NCBI GenBank assembly: GCA_958296195.1
Contig: OY282455.1
Coordinates: forward strand, 1,178,001 to 1,242,000
Source of the DNA: an uncultured Pseudomonadales bacterium
Lineage (GTDB): Bacteria; Pseudomonadota; Gammaproteobacteria; Pseudomonadales; Azotimanducaceae
DNA: 64,000 nucleotides
Direction of reading: 5' to 3'
A model generated the notes under the pieces. It did not search any database and was not told the origin of the DNA. It saw nothing but the letters and a program-made list of their open reading frames with translations. The position numbers were made by a program, and so were the translations under genes. Positions 9,472 through 19,013 of the stretch are shown here, in pieces. Every line of letters begins with the position of its first letter. Position 1 is the stretch's first letter.

Positions 9472-9526
9472 GGCGCCGTGCTGCAACGGCGCAAACTAAC
9501 CGGACAGGACGTTAAGAGGTTTGCCC

Positions 9527-10303
9527 ATGCAGCTTGAGGGAAGGGTGGCCGCCGTCACCGGCGGCACCGCCGGCATTGGCCGGGGCATCGCCGAGGCGTT
9601 CTTGGAGGAGGGCGCCTGCGTCGGGCTGATGGCCCGCAGCCAAGAGAAGGCCGAGCGGGTGCTCACCGAACTGGGGGTTGGCGACCGGGCGGTGTTCATT
9701 CCCGGAGACGCCACCGTGCAGGACGATGTGGAGGGCTTCATCGACGCAGTGGCCGAGCGCTTCGGGCGCTTGGACATTCTGGTCAACAACGCCGGCGGCG
9801 CCGGCGACCTGCAGCCCTTGGTCAGCCTCTCCGACGAGGCGTTCGACCTAGCCATCAAGTGGAATCTCCACTCCACTTTCTGGGCCTGCCGCCGCGTCCT
9901 GCCCGGCATGTTGCAGCGGGCGTGCGGGCGCATCATCAACATCTCCTCCACGGAGGGCAAGGTCGGCAAGCCGGTCTTCACCGCCTACACCGCCGCCAAG
10001 CACGCCGTCAACGGCCTGACCAAGTCCTTGGCCCAGGAGGTGGGAACCGGCGGCGTCACCGTCAACGCGATATGCCCCGGCCTCGTCATCACGGACATCG
10101 TCAAGGACCACGGCCCGGCTACCGCCGAGGCCATGGGCATGACCTTTAACGAAATGATCGACATGTTCTCCCAAGAGGCCGCCATCAAGCGCCCCGTCAC
10201 CGTGCAGGAAGTGGCGGCCATGGCCGTGCTGCTGGCCAGCGACGCCGGCGCCGGCGTCACCGGCGCCACCCTAAGCGTGGATGGCGGCACTGCGCCTTAC
10301 TGA
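9527..10303 (+). CDS. Short-chain dehydrogenase/reductase
   Basis: 258 residues. GGTAGIGRG cofactor loop, NNAGG, catalytic Ser in NISSTEGK and a full YTAAK motif, so all classical SDR residues are present, unlike the SDR at 5640. The ATG at 9527 is preferred to the TTG two codons upstream because AAGAGGT lies about eight bases before it. The C-terminal SVDGGTAPY is typical. Close linkage to the P450 gene (55 bases) suggests one transcript and a shared pathway. Confidence 0.88.
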   Translation: MQLEGRVAAVTGGTAGIGRGIAEAFLEEGACVGLMARSQEKAERVLTELGVGDRAVFIPGDATVQDDVEGFIDAVAERFGRLDILVNNAGGAGDLQPLVSLSDEAFDLAIKWNLHSTFWACRRVLPGMLQRACGRIINISSTEGKVGKPVFTAYTAAKHAVNGLTKSLAQEVGTGGVTVNAICPGLVITDIVKDHGPATAEAMGMTFNEMIDMFSQEAAIKRPVTVQEVAAMAVLLASDAGAGVTGATLSVDGGTAPY

Positions 10304-10352
10304 AGCTGCCGTCCACCGATTGACATGAAGTCCCCAGAGCGATTTGAGCGCC

Positions 10353-11954
10353 ATGGAAAGTAGGGCGACGCGAGCGCTGGGCAACTTGGCGCTGCTGCTG
10401 GTTTCCGGTTTAGCCGGTCTGCTCTTGTGCGAAATCGGCCTGCGCCTCTTCCACCCGAAGTACCAGTACTTGGCGGAGGCGGCGTTTGTCCGCGACCCGA
10501 CCCTCATCTACTCTCCCATTCCCAACCACTGCGGCACCTTCCCGCATCCAGACACCGCAGAGCGCCATTCGGTGTGCCACAACAGCTTGGGCCTCCGGCA
10601 GCACCGCGACTTCAGCGCCAGAGACCTTGAATCCCGGGTCAACATCGGCTTCTTTGGAGACTCCTTTACGGAGAACGTCCATGTGCCGGCGCAGCACTCC
10701 TTCACCGAGCCGCTGGATTATCTGCTGAACGCCGGAGGGGGAGGGTTCAACGTGCTCAACTTCGGCGTTGGGGGCTACGGTACCGGGCAGTCCTTGCTGC
10801 GCTATGAGGCATCGAGCGTTCGGGAGGCGTTCGACCACCTGTTCTACGTTTACTATGAAAACGATCTGTTGAACGACCAAGCAGCGAGCTTGTTCCAGCT
10901 CAACGACGCGGGGCAACTGGAGAGGAACAGGGCGGCGGCGCAAGGAGGGTTCAACCTGCTGTCCCGGCTGCACCTCAGCTATCTTGTCCTGGACGCCTTC
11001 GGGCGGCTGTCGTTGCATCTTGATGAGGTTGGGGACCAAGCACAGCAAATGGCGAAGCAATACTGGGCTAGGAATAGATCTGTTGACGCCGCTGGACTTC
11101 CACCGAGCGCATACACCGTTTTTCGGCAATTGCTGCGTCGTTGGAAGCGGGCTGCCGAGGGGCACGGTGCGAGCTTCCACTTAGTGTGGCTGCCGATGGA
11201 AGGCAATGAAGCCCCCGCTGTCGCCACCATAGTCCGGCCCGGCGTCGCCGCCATCGTCAGGGAGGAGGGCGTGGAGGCCATTGACCTGCGCGGCTGCTTC
11301 GGGAAGCGCGACCCGGCCCACCTGCGGACTCCTTGGCGGCGTTCGCCTTATCGATTCAAGTCCGACCAGCATTGGAACGAGGCCGGCAACAGGCTGGCGG
11401 CGATCTGCCTGTACCGGTTTCTGGAGAGCGAGCTGGAGCTTCCCAAGCTGTCCGAGACCGACTTGCAGGCGGCGCTGCATCTCTACTATTCCGCATTCGA
11501 GGCGTCGGGTTTCCTAGCGGAACGGCGAACCGACTCCCCTCAGGTGACGGCCATTAGGGAAAGGTACGGATCGGTTGATCTGCACGGGCCCCAATGGAGG
11601 GACACCGTGCGCAAGTTGGTGTCCGACCCGGAGCAGGCGATCATCCGCTCCGATTTTAACGTTTATCGGCACGGCCGGTGGCTGGTGTACGCCAAGGAAG
11701 GGGGTTGCCGGCAGGCTGATTTCGAGGCGCGCTTCTTTCTGCATGTGGTGCCGGTGGATAAGGAGGACTTGCCCCCGGATAGATTGGAGCACGGCTTCGA
11801 CAACCGGAACTTTTTTGCGGTTGCGGACGAAGCGACCTGTTCGGTGACGACGGAGTTGCCCAGCTATCCGGTTGATCGCATCTTCACGGGGCAGTTCGTC
11901 CAAGCAAGCGGCGAACGCCTTTGGGACGAGGAGTACGCCTTTGCGGAATCATGA
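10353..11954 (+). CDS. Membrane-anchored SGNH-hydrolase-like protein
   Basis: 533 residues. One N-terminal membrane helix (LALLLVSGLAGLLL) anchors the protein. GFFGDSFTENVHV fits the block I Ser of SGNH hydrolases, FGVGGYGTGQ resembles block II/III, and SDQHWNEAGN supplies the Asp-X-X-His of block V, so a catalytic triad is plausible (roughly residues 95-365). The last ~100 residues form a separate domain (VYRHGRWLVYAKEGGC... FFLHVVPVD...GFDN...) of a type I have seen at the C-terminus of envelope or glycosyltransferase-related proteins but cannot name. A role in acyl modification of an envelope polymer is possible. The gene starts 50 bases after the SDR stop. Confidence 0.6.
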   Translation: MESRATRALGNLALLLVSGLAGLLLCEIGLRLFHPKYQYLAEAAFVRDPTLIYSPIPNHCGTFPHPDTAERHSVCHNSLGLRQHRDFSARDLESRVNIGFFGDSFTENVHVPAQHSFTEPLDYLLNAGGGGFNVLNFGVGGYGTGQSLLRYEASSVREAFDHLFYVYYENDLLNDQAASLFQLNDAGQLERNRAAAQGGFNLLSRLHLSYLVLDAFGRLSLHLDEVGDQAQQMAKQYWARNRSVDAAGLPPSAYTVFRQLLRRWKRAAEGHGASFHLVWLPMEGNEAPAVATIVRPGVAAIVREEGVEAIDLRGCFGKRDPAHLRTPWRRSPYRFKSDQHWNEAGNRLAAICLYRFLESELELPKLSETDLQAALHLYYSAFEASGFLAERRTDSPQVTAIRERYGSVDLHGPQWRDTVRKLVSDPEQAIIRSDFNVYRHGRWLVYAKEGGCRQADFEARFFLHVVPVDKEDLPPDRLEHGFDNRNFFAVADEATCSVTTELPSYPVDRIFTGQFVQASGERLWDEEYAFAES

Positions 11955-12108
11955 ATGGCCCTAAAAACAGCGAGTGAATAGGCGGCCTCGCAGCAGCCCA
12001 ACGGAGGCGGCGATCGGTTGCGCTGATGAACGCATCCCATTCACATGCGGTTGGCCTTAGCATTGGCTTCAATCCATATTCAATCCGATATGAGGAGTCG
12101 CCTAGCCA

Positions 12109-13149
12109 ATGGCGGAAGCACCCAAGCGCGGAAAGTTGCAAAAGGGCAAGGCGACAATCTTTGACGTCGCGGAGCAGGCGGGGGTTTCCATCAAGACCGT
12201 TTCCCGCGTGGTCAACAATGAGCCGAACGTGCGGCAGCGGACCAGGGACAAGGTGCTCGAAGCGGTGGGCCGCCTGCAGTACAGGCCCAATGCGGCGGCC
12301 CGATCCCTTTCCGGCAGAAGGTCCTGGGTGTTGGGCCTGATTTACGAAAACCCGCTCGAGTTCAGCTATATGAAGGACGTGTTGAACGGCACCCTCAGCG
12401 CCTGCGAGGAAAGGGAGTACTCTCTGCTGCTGCGCCCCCTGACGCTGCCCAGCCCGGATCTGGTGGAGCACATCGAGCGGTTCGTCATCCAAGCCAGGGT
12501 GGAGGGCGTCATCCTGCCGGCGCCCATGGGCGACCTTTCGGAGCTGCTGCGCCTGCTGCGTGAGATGAAGGTGCCCTTCGCCACCATCACGCCCAAAACG
12601 CTGGCGGCCGGGCAGGTCAACGTCCTGTGCGAGGATCGGGAGGCCAGCTTCTCCTTGACCGAGTTCCTCATCAACCGGGGGCACCGGTCCATCGGCTTCA
12701 TCAAGGGAGACCCGGACCACAGCGCCAGCGGCAATCGGTTCGCCGGGTATCAGCAGGCGTTGGAAAAGCATGGCGTAAGCTGCATGGAGCGGTTGGTGCG
12801 CCAAGGCTACTTCGACTTCGACTCCGGTAAGGCGGCGGCCGCCGAGTTGCTGGACCTGCCGGAAGCGCCCACCGCCATCATCGCCAGCAACGACGACATG
12901 GCCGCCGGTGTGCTTCTGGAGGCGCGGCAGCGTGGCCTCTCCATTCCCGGCGACCTTTCCGTGGTGGGCTTTGATGACACGCCCTTGGCGTCCCGCCTGT
13001 GGCCGCCCCTCACCACCGTCCGCCAACCCATCAGGGAGATGGCGGAAACCGCGGCCGGGCTGCTGATGAACAAGCTGAACGGCAAGGCGGCGCAGCCCCC
13101 GAAGGAGCCCTTCGCCTGCGAAATAGTCATTCGGGAATCCACAACCTGA
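12109..13149 (+). CDS. LacI-family transcriptional regulator
   Basis: 346 residues. The N-terminal helix-turn-helix is IFDVAEQAGVSIKTVSRVVN (residues ~17-36), followed by the hinge helix YRPNAAARSLSG. The periplasmic-binding-protein-like sensor domain follows (IGFIKGD, AIIASNDDMAAG, SVVGFDDTPLA). It lies immediately upstream of the GAPDH pair and the glycosidase/TonB-receptor cluster. Palindromes fitting a LacI-type operator occur at 13179, 15637 and 18940, so this is the likely regulator of the whole cluster, responding to a sugar or sugar phosphate from the polysaccharide. No such palindrome was seen upstream of its own start. Confidence 0.9.
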   Translation: MAEAPKRGKLQKGKATIFDVAEQAGVSIKTVSRVVNNEPNVRQRTRDKVLEAVGRLQYRPNAAARSLSGRRSWVLGLIYENPLEFSYMKDVLNGTLSACEEREYSLLLRPLTLPSPDLVEHIERFVIQARVEGVILPAPMGDLSELLRLLREMKVPFATITPKTLAAGQVNVLCEDREASFSLTEFLINRGHRSIGFIKGDPDHSASGNRFAGYQQALEKHGVSCMERLVRQGYFDFDSGKAAAAELLDLPEAPTAIIASNDDMAAGVLLEARQRGLSIPGDLSVVGFDDTPLASRLWPPLTTVRQPIREMAETAAGLLMNKLNGKAAQPPKEPFACEIVIRESTT

Positions 13150-13178
13150 ACCTAGAAGCCAGCGGATGTTGGATGCAG

Positions 13179-13192
13179 TGATAGCATTGTCA
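13179..13192 (+). promoter_or_regulatory. Putative LacI operator upstream of the GAPDH pair
   Basis: TGATAGCATTGTCA differs at two positions from TGACAGCGTTGTCA found before the TonB receptor at 18940. It lies 55 bases before the ATG at 13247 and 30 bases after the LacI gene stop. A weak -35-like TTGGAT at 13169 precedes it. Confidence 0.5.
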
Positions 13193-13246
13193 TATCGGGC
13201 CTCCCGCCCCGGTGCTGGATGAAAACGAACTAAGGGAGCAGGTTGC

Positions 13247-14271
13247 ATGAGAATTGGCATGATGGGGTTCGGTCTGGTGGGCCGGCAGCTGTATCGGCTG
13301 GCGCTGGAGGACGAACGCTTCGAGGTCGTCGCCATTTCCGACATTGGCCGGCCGGAGATTCTGCACCATCTGCTGGCCCGCTCGCTGGCGCGGCACGGTG
13401 GCGCTGCGCGGCTGCAGGGCAACCACCTGCTCGGCGAATTCGCCGGGCGCCGGAGCAAAGCCCGGCTGATGCAGGCGGGCCGGCCCGCCGAGGCGCCTTG
13501 GGACCTGTTCGGCGTGGACTTGGTCATCGACGCCGCCGGCCGCTTCCGCACCCTTGGGGAGCTGCGTCCGCACTTGGACAACGGCGCTCCAAGGGTGATC
13601 CTCTCCACCCTGCCCGCGGAGGACGTCGACCGGGTGGTCCTGGTAGGGGTCAACCAGGCGAGCGCCGCGGCGGCGGACCGGATCGTCTCCGCCGGCTCCG
13701 CCTCCACCGCCGCAGCGGCCCTGGCGCTGAAGGTGGTGGTGAACGCCTTTCCCCTGGCGTACGCCAGCATCACCTCCGTGCACGCCTACACCAGCGACCA
13801 AAGCCTGCAGGACTACGCCGGGCCGGACTACCGCCGCAGCCGCTCCGGGGCGGAGAACATCATCCCCAACGACACCCCGGCGCCGCGCTGGGTGGAGCGG
13901 GCGCTGCCTGAAGCCAAGGGGAAGGTCAGCGGCTTCGCGCTGAACGTGCCGGTGCCGGCCGGTTCGCTTCTGGACCTGACCCTCGCCTTCGCCGACGCGG
14001 CGCCCAGCGCGGAGGCGGTCAACGACCTCTTCCGGGCGGCGGCCGCCGAGGCGCCGGAACTGATCGGGGCCACGGAGGACCCCATCGTCTCCTCCGACGT
14101 GAAGGGCTGCCGGCAGTCCCTGCTGGTGGACCTGAAGGGCACGCTGAAGGCTGGGGAGCGGCTGGTCAAGCTGCTGGCCTGGCACGAAAGCCTGGGCCAC
14201 GCGCGGCGCATCCTGGACCTGGCCGCCTTGTACGCCGCCCTGGACGCGCAACAGGCAAGGGAGGCAAGCTG

Positions 14272-14272
<1 letters not shown>
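13247..14272 (+). CDS. GAPDH-family protein lacking the catalytic cysteine (probable pseudoenzyme)
   Basis: 341 residues, full length for GAPDH. The Rossmann start is MRIGMMGFGLVGRQL instead of the usual NGFGRIGR. At the active site the usual SNASCTTN is replaced by SAGSASTA, so the thiolate Cys is Ala152. The catalytic-partner His is kept (His179 in VHAYTSDQSLQD), as is the phosphate-site segment RRSRSGAENIIPNDT. Without Cys152 it cannot form the thioester intermediate of phosphorylating GAPDH. A GGGAG site precedes the ATG. The stop overlaps the start of the active GAPDH gene by one base (TGATG), so the two are translationally coupled; a hetero-oligomer with regulatory function is an inference. 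It is not a pseudogene, since the frame is intact and well conserved. Confidence 0.82.
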
Positions 14273-15273
<1,001 letters not shown>

Positions 15274-15358
15274 ACAGCTTCACTTCTGGGCATTGATGGG
15301 AAGGGACTCTGGCAATAGAGAATTCCCTAGTCTGCCGTATGCCTTGCGCGACAGCCTG
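15274..15358. other. Intergenic start of the 480-base gap after gap
   Basis: The stretch from the gap stop to the glycosidase ATG at 15754 holds no gene. This first 85 bases has no recognisable signal; the rest holds the 89-bp repeats (15359-15626) and an operator (15637-15650). Short ORFs across the repeats are by-products of the repetition. Confidence 0.6.
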
Positions 15359-15626
15359 TAGCTGCTTGGTGGTCTGCTCGGCTAGGCCATCGCCCGCTCC
15401 GCCGCCCGCAATGGCCAAGGCAGGCCCATGCAGAGCAAAAAACCAGATAGCTGCTTGGTGGTCTGCTCGGCTAGGCCATCGCCCGCTCCGCCGCCCGCAA
15501 TGGCCAAGGCAGGCCCATGCAGAGCAAAAAACCAGATAGCTGCTTGGTGGTCTGCTCGGCTAGGCCATCGCCCGCTCCGCCGCCCGCAATGGCCAAGGCA
15601 AGCCCATGTAGAGCAAAAAAACCAGA
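15359..15626 (+). repeat. Three tandem copies of an 89-bp element with nested inverted arms
   Basis: Copies run 15359-15447, 15448-15536 and 15537-15626. Copies 1 and 2 match throughout, while copy 3 has a few changes, including one extra A and substitutions near its end. Within each copy TGGT and TGCTC near the left are complementary to GAGCA and ACCA near the right, and an inner GGCCAT pairs with ATGGCC around a C-rich loop of 20 bases. A transcript or extruded strand could therefore fold into a long hairpin ending in an A run. There is no spacer/repeat alternation, so it is not a CRISPR. Confidence 0.9.
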
Positions 15627-15635
15627 TATTTCCGC

Positions 15636-15650
15636 TTGACAACGCTGTCA
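15636..15650 (+). promoter_or_regulatory. Putative LacI operator overlapping a -35-like box before the glycosidases
   Basis: TGACAACGCTGTCA at 15637-15650 is the exact reverse complement of the palindrome at 18940-18953. The TTGACA at 15636-15641 overlaps it and resembles a sigma-70 -35 box, but no convincing -10 is visible at the expected distance. It is 104 bases before the ATG at 15754. Confidence 0.65.
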
Positions 15651-15753
15651 TTCTGCGGGCAGATTAGGTTGCCTTTCTTAATCGGCACCCTGCCCAAGGC
15701 CGAAAGGGAGGGGCTGCGTCGGTGCCGCCAAACGAGGGGGGAAGATTGAACCC

Positions 15754-17055
15754 ATGAGCTTGCAGGCCTATGTGCTGGCGGCGGCGGTTAGTTTGGCGGC
15801 TGCGTCTGTTGGCGGCGTTGCCGCCGCACCGCAGGAGGGGCCGGTGCGCGTTGAGATCAGGGGTGCGCCCGGCAGCTACCAGCTCTATCGGGGCGGCGCC
15901 CCATACAGGATCAGAGGCGCCGGCAGCCAAAACGTCCACGATCTGGAGTCCCTGCGTGGGCACGGGGGCAACTCGGTGCGCAACTGGGCGGTGGAGGACG
16001 GGGCCATCCTGGACCGGGCGCAGGAACTTGGCCTGACGGTGGCCCTCTGCCTCGATGTGGCGCGGGAGCGGCACGGGTTCGACTACGACGACGAGGCGGC
16101 GGTCGCGCAGCAATTCGAGCGGATGAGGCGCCAGGTTTTGGCGCATCGCAACCATCCAGCCCTGTTGGTCTGGGTGATCGGCAACGAGCTCAACCACGAC
16201 TATCGAAACCCCCGCGTCTATGACGCTGTGAACGACCTCTCCAAGATGATCCACGAGTTGGACTCGAATCACCCCACCACAACCACCACCGCCGGAATCA
16301 GCCAGGAGCTTGCTCAAGTAATCCAACGGCGGGCGCCGGATATGGACTTCCTGAGCGTTCAAGTTTACGGCGGGTTGTTCGACCTGCCGGAAACCTTGGC
16401 GCAGATTCGCCTTGACATGCCGTTGATGGTCACCGAGTGGGGCACGATCGGCCATTGGGAAGTGCCGGCCACGCCTTGGGGGGCGCCCATTGAACCGAAT
16501 AGCTCCGCCAAGGCGCGGCTTTACCAACAGGGTTACGAACAGGTGCTTGCGCCCCTTTCCGGCCAGGTCATTGGCAACTACGCATTCCTCTGGGGACAGA
16601 AGCAAGAACGCACGCCAACGTGGTATGGCCTGTTCACGGCGGACGGCCGGCGAACGGAGGCAGTCGATGTTCTGCACAGAATTTGGACCGGAAAGTGGCC
16701 GTCGAACCGGGCGCCGCAAATTCGGCGCCTGCTGCTGGACGGCAAGCAAGCGGAGCATCCCGTGCGTTTGCTGCCAAGCCGAACCTATGCGGCGCTCGTT
16801 GAAGCTGCCGACGTGGACGAGGATGCTTTGCGCTTCGACTGGTACCTGATGCGGGAAAGCCGGGCAATGCAGTCGGGCGGAGACCCAGAGGAAATCCCTG
16901 AGGACCTCACCCAACTTGTCATGCAACCGCAAGCTGAGGAAATCAGGCTGCTTGCGCCGCCGCAACCAGGTGCATACCGCCTTTACGTCTATGTGGGGGA
17001 CGGCCAAGGCGGCGTCGCCCACGCCAACATTCCCTTTCTTGTGGTCAACGCCTAA
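15754..17055 (+). CDS. Secreted clan GH-A glycoside hydrolase (GH2/GH5-like TIM barrel)
   Basis: 433 residues. A signal peptide (hydrophobic VLAAAVSLAAASVGGVAAA) ends near residue 25. The PYRIRGAGS strand, the GGNSVRNW segment, the acid/base Glu145 in VIGNELNH and the nucleophile Glu228 in MVTEWGT are the landmarks of retaining clan-A barrels. The last ~110 residues form a separate beta-rich domain (KQAEHPVRLLPSR... to GVAHANIPFLVV). It likely attacks a beta-glucan or related glycan in the periplasm; the CAZy family cannot be assigned by eye. A purine-rich site (GGGGGGAAG) precedes the ATG. It is 14 bases upstream of the GH3 gene and downstream of a LacI operator. Confidence 0.75.
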   Translation: MSLQAYVLAAAVSLAAASVGGVAAAPQEGPVRVEIRGAPGSYQLYRGGAPYRIRGAGSQNVHDLESLRGHGGNSVRNWAVEDGAILDRAQELGLTVALCLDVARERHGFDYDDEAAVAQQFERMRRQVLAHRNHPALLVWVIGNELNHDYRNPRVYDAVNDLSKMIHELDSNHPTTTTTAGISQELAQVIQRRAPDMDFLSVQVYGGLFDLPETLAQIRLDMPLMVTEWGTIGHWEVPATPWGAPIEPNSSAKARLYQQGYEQVLAPLSGQVIGNYAFLWGQKQERTPTWYGLFTADGRRTEAVDVLHRIWTGKWPSNRAPQIRRLLLDGKQAEHPVRLLPSRTYAALVEAADVDEDALRFDWYLMRESRAMQSGGDPEEIPEDLTQLVMQPQAEEIRLLAPPQPGAYRLYVYVGDGQGGVAHANIPFLVVNA

Positions 17056-17069
17056 GCCCGCGGGAGTTG

Positions 17070-18893
17070 ATGCTGGACATGCAGCAAGAAGAAGCCTTCT
17101 TGGCGAGTTGGCTGGAGCGTATGACCCTGCGCCAAAAGATCGGGCAAATGACCATGGTGGAACGCCTGCACGTCACGCCGGCGGATGTGAAGGAAAATGC
17201 CTTGGGCGCCCTGCTCTCCGGCGGCGGCTCCCACCCAGGCGACAACAGCGCCCAAGCGTGGGTGGAGATGAACGATCGATTCTGGCAGGCGGCGGTGGCG
17301 GACGAGGACAGCCTTGGCGTCCCCATCCTGTTTGGCGTCGATGCGGTGCATGGCCACAACAACGTGCAGGGCGCCACCATCTTCCCGCACAACATCGGCC
17401 TAGGCGCCGCCGATGACGCTCAATTGGTGGCGGACATCGCTCGCGCCACGGCTCGGGAAATCCTGGCCACTGGATTGGAATGGAATTTCGCCCCGGTGCT
17501 CGCGGTGGCGGAGAACTGTCATTGGGGTCGCACCTACGAAAGTTTCGGCAGCGACCCGCAGCGTGTCGCCAAACTTGGGCGGCGCTACGTCGAGGCCCTG
17601 CAGGAGGAGGGCGTCATGGGCTGTGTCAAGCATTGGGTTGGGGACGGGGGCACCAAGCACGGCATGGATCAAGGGGAGACCACGCTTGATTGGCGAGCGT
17701 TCGAGACCACCCATGTGGCGCCCTACTACCCGGCGCTCGAGGCCGGCGTCCTAACCGTGATGGTGTCCTTCAACAGCTGGAACGGGGAGAAGTGCCACGG
17801 CCACCGCTTCCTCATCACGGAGCTTCTCAAGGAGCGGCTCGGCTTTGCCGGCATCGTGGTGTCAGATTGGGACGGCGTCAAATATTTGGACGAAGACTAT
17901 GGCGCAGCAGTCCGCAAATCGGTGAACGCGGGGTTGGACATGTTCATGGTGCCGGAAAGGTGGCGGGAGTTCATGGACGCCTTGGAGGGGCAGGTGCGGC
18001 AAGGACGAGTCAGCGTCAGCCGCATTGACGAGGCAGTGCGGCGCATTCTCCGCACCAAGCTGCGCTACGGATTGTTCGACAGCCCCCGTCCCGCACGGCG
18101 GGCCGGCGTGGGGGCGGACAGCTTCGGCTGTCAGGCGCACGGGGACATCGCTAGGCGGGCGGTGAAAAAGTCCTTGGTGCTGCTGAAGAACGAGCAATCC
18201 GCGCTGCCGCTGGCGCCCCACCAACGAATCTTGGTAGCCGGGAAGAATGCGCACAATTTAGGCCATCAATGCGGTGGATGGACGCTTAGTTGGCAGGGCG
18301 AAAGCGGCAACGGCAGCCTGGATGGAACCACCATTTGGGAGGGCATCCGCGCCTTGGCGCCTAGGGCGGAACTCAGTGCGGATCTTAGTGGCGCGGAGGC
18401 TGACCCCAAGCGGCACGATGTCGCCGTGGCCGTCATCGGCGAGAAACCCTATGCGGAGGGCCTTGGCGACATTCGTCCCGGCGATGAAGTGCTGGTGGAA
18501 ACCGGGTCAAGGGTCAACGGCCTGCTGAACCCCCTTGAGCCCTACGCCAAGAGCCTGAAGCTGGCGCAGACCCATCCTGAGGACTTGGCATGCATTCGGC
18601 GCATCGCCGCCAAGGGCGTACCCGTGGTCGCCCTCTTGATTTCCGGGCGCCCCTTGGTGGTGGATGAGGAACTGGAGGCGGCAGCGGCCTTTGTCGCCGC
18701 TTGGCTGCCTGGCGCCCAAGGCCAAGGCGTTGCCGAAGCGCTGTTGGGAAAGTGCGACTTCACTGGCCGTCTGCCGTTGCCGTGGCCGGGAAGCGGCGTC
18801 GGCGCAGCAGAAAGGGCTTCCGGCCATGAGCCGCTATTTCCAGTCGGCTACGGCTTGAGCCTCGCAGGGGCCAAGATCGGCAGTCAAAAGTGA
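17070..18893 (+). CDS. GH3 beta-glucosidase-like enzyme
   Basis: 607 residues from the ATG at 17070; the ATG at 17079 is an equally possible start, as GGGAG lies at 17062. The GH3 barrel has FGVDAVHGHNN, the KHWVGDGGT (Lys-His) substrate motif and the nucleophile Asp266 in VVSDWDGV. The second alpha/beta domain carries VLLKNE and ILVAGKNAHNLGHQCGGW. It resembles ExoP/BglX-type beta-glucosidases acting on laminarin or cello-oligosaccharides. No signal peptide is visible at this start, so it may be cytoplasmic and act on imported oligosaccharides. Co-transcribed with the preceding glycosidase (14-base gap). Confidence 0.9.
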   Translation: MLDMQQEEAFLASWLERMTLRQKIGQMTMVERLHVTPADVKENALGALLSGGGSHPGDNSAQAWVEMNDRFWQAAVADEDSLGVPILFGVDAVHGHNNVQGATIFPHNIGLGAADDAQLVADIARATAREILATGLEWNFAPVLAVAENCHWGRTYESFGSDPQRVAKLGRRYVEALQEEGVMGCVKHWVGDGGTKHGMDQGETTLDWRAFETTHVAPYYPALEAGVLTVMVSFNSWNGEKCHGHRFLITELLKERLGFAGIVVSDWDGVKYLDEDYGAAVRKSVNAGLDMFMVPERWREFMDALEGQVRQGRVSVSRIDEAVRRILRTKLRYGLFDSPRPARRAGVGADSFGCQAHGDIARRAVKKSLVLLKNEQSALPLAPHQRILVAGKNAHNLGHQCGGWTLSWQGESGNGSLDGTTIWEGIRALAPRAELSADLSGAEADPKRHDVAVAVIGEKPYAEGLGDIRPGDEVLVETGSRVNGLLNPLEPYAKSLKLAQTHPEDLACIRRIAAKGVPVVALLISGRPLVVDEELEAAAAFVAAWLPGAQGQGVAEALLGKCDFTGRLPLPWPGSGVGAAERASGHEPLFPVGYGLSLAGAKIGSQK

Positions 18894-18904
18894 CGAAAAA
18901 AGTG

Positions 18905-18953
18905 TTGACAGCGGTATCTCTATCTCGTATAAGCGGAAATGACAGCGTTGTCA
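18905..18953 (+). promoter_or_regulatory. Sigma-70-like promoter with LacI operator for the TonB receptor
   Basis: TTGACA (18905-18910), 17 bases, then TATAAG (18928-18933) is a near-consensus promoter. The palindrome TGACAGCGTTGTCA (18940-18953) begins where transcription should start, so a bound repressor would block RNA polymerase. The receptor ATG follows at 19014. Confidence 0.75.
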
Positions 18954-19013
18954 TCCCGGTTCGGATGCGAGGCGACCAGCAGGCCGGAACTAATAGTGGA
19001 GGAGGGCCACAGG

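Noticed and set aside
11884-13773. Open frame of 629 codons on the minus strand
   Set aside because: It covers the LacI and GAPDH-like genes in antisense; composition is Arg/Pro/His-rich without motifs.
15359-15626. CRISPR array
   Set aside because: The units are contiguous 89-base copies with no unique spacers, and no cas genes are present.
18939-19013. Upstream ATG for the TonB receptor
   Set aside because: It lies inside the predicted operator and near the transcription start, while the ATG at 19014 has a strong ribosome site and a signal peptide directly after it.
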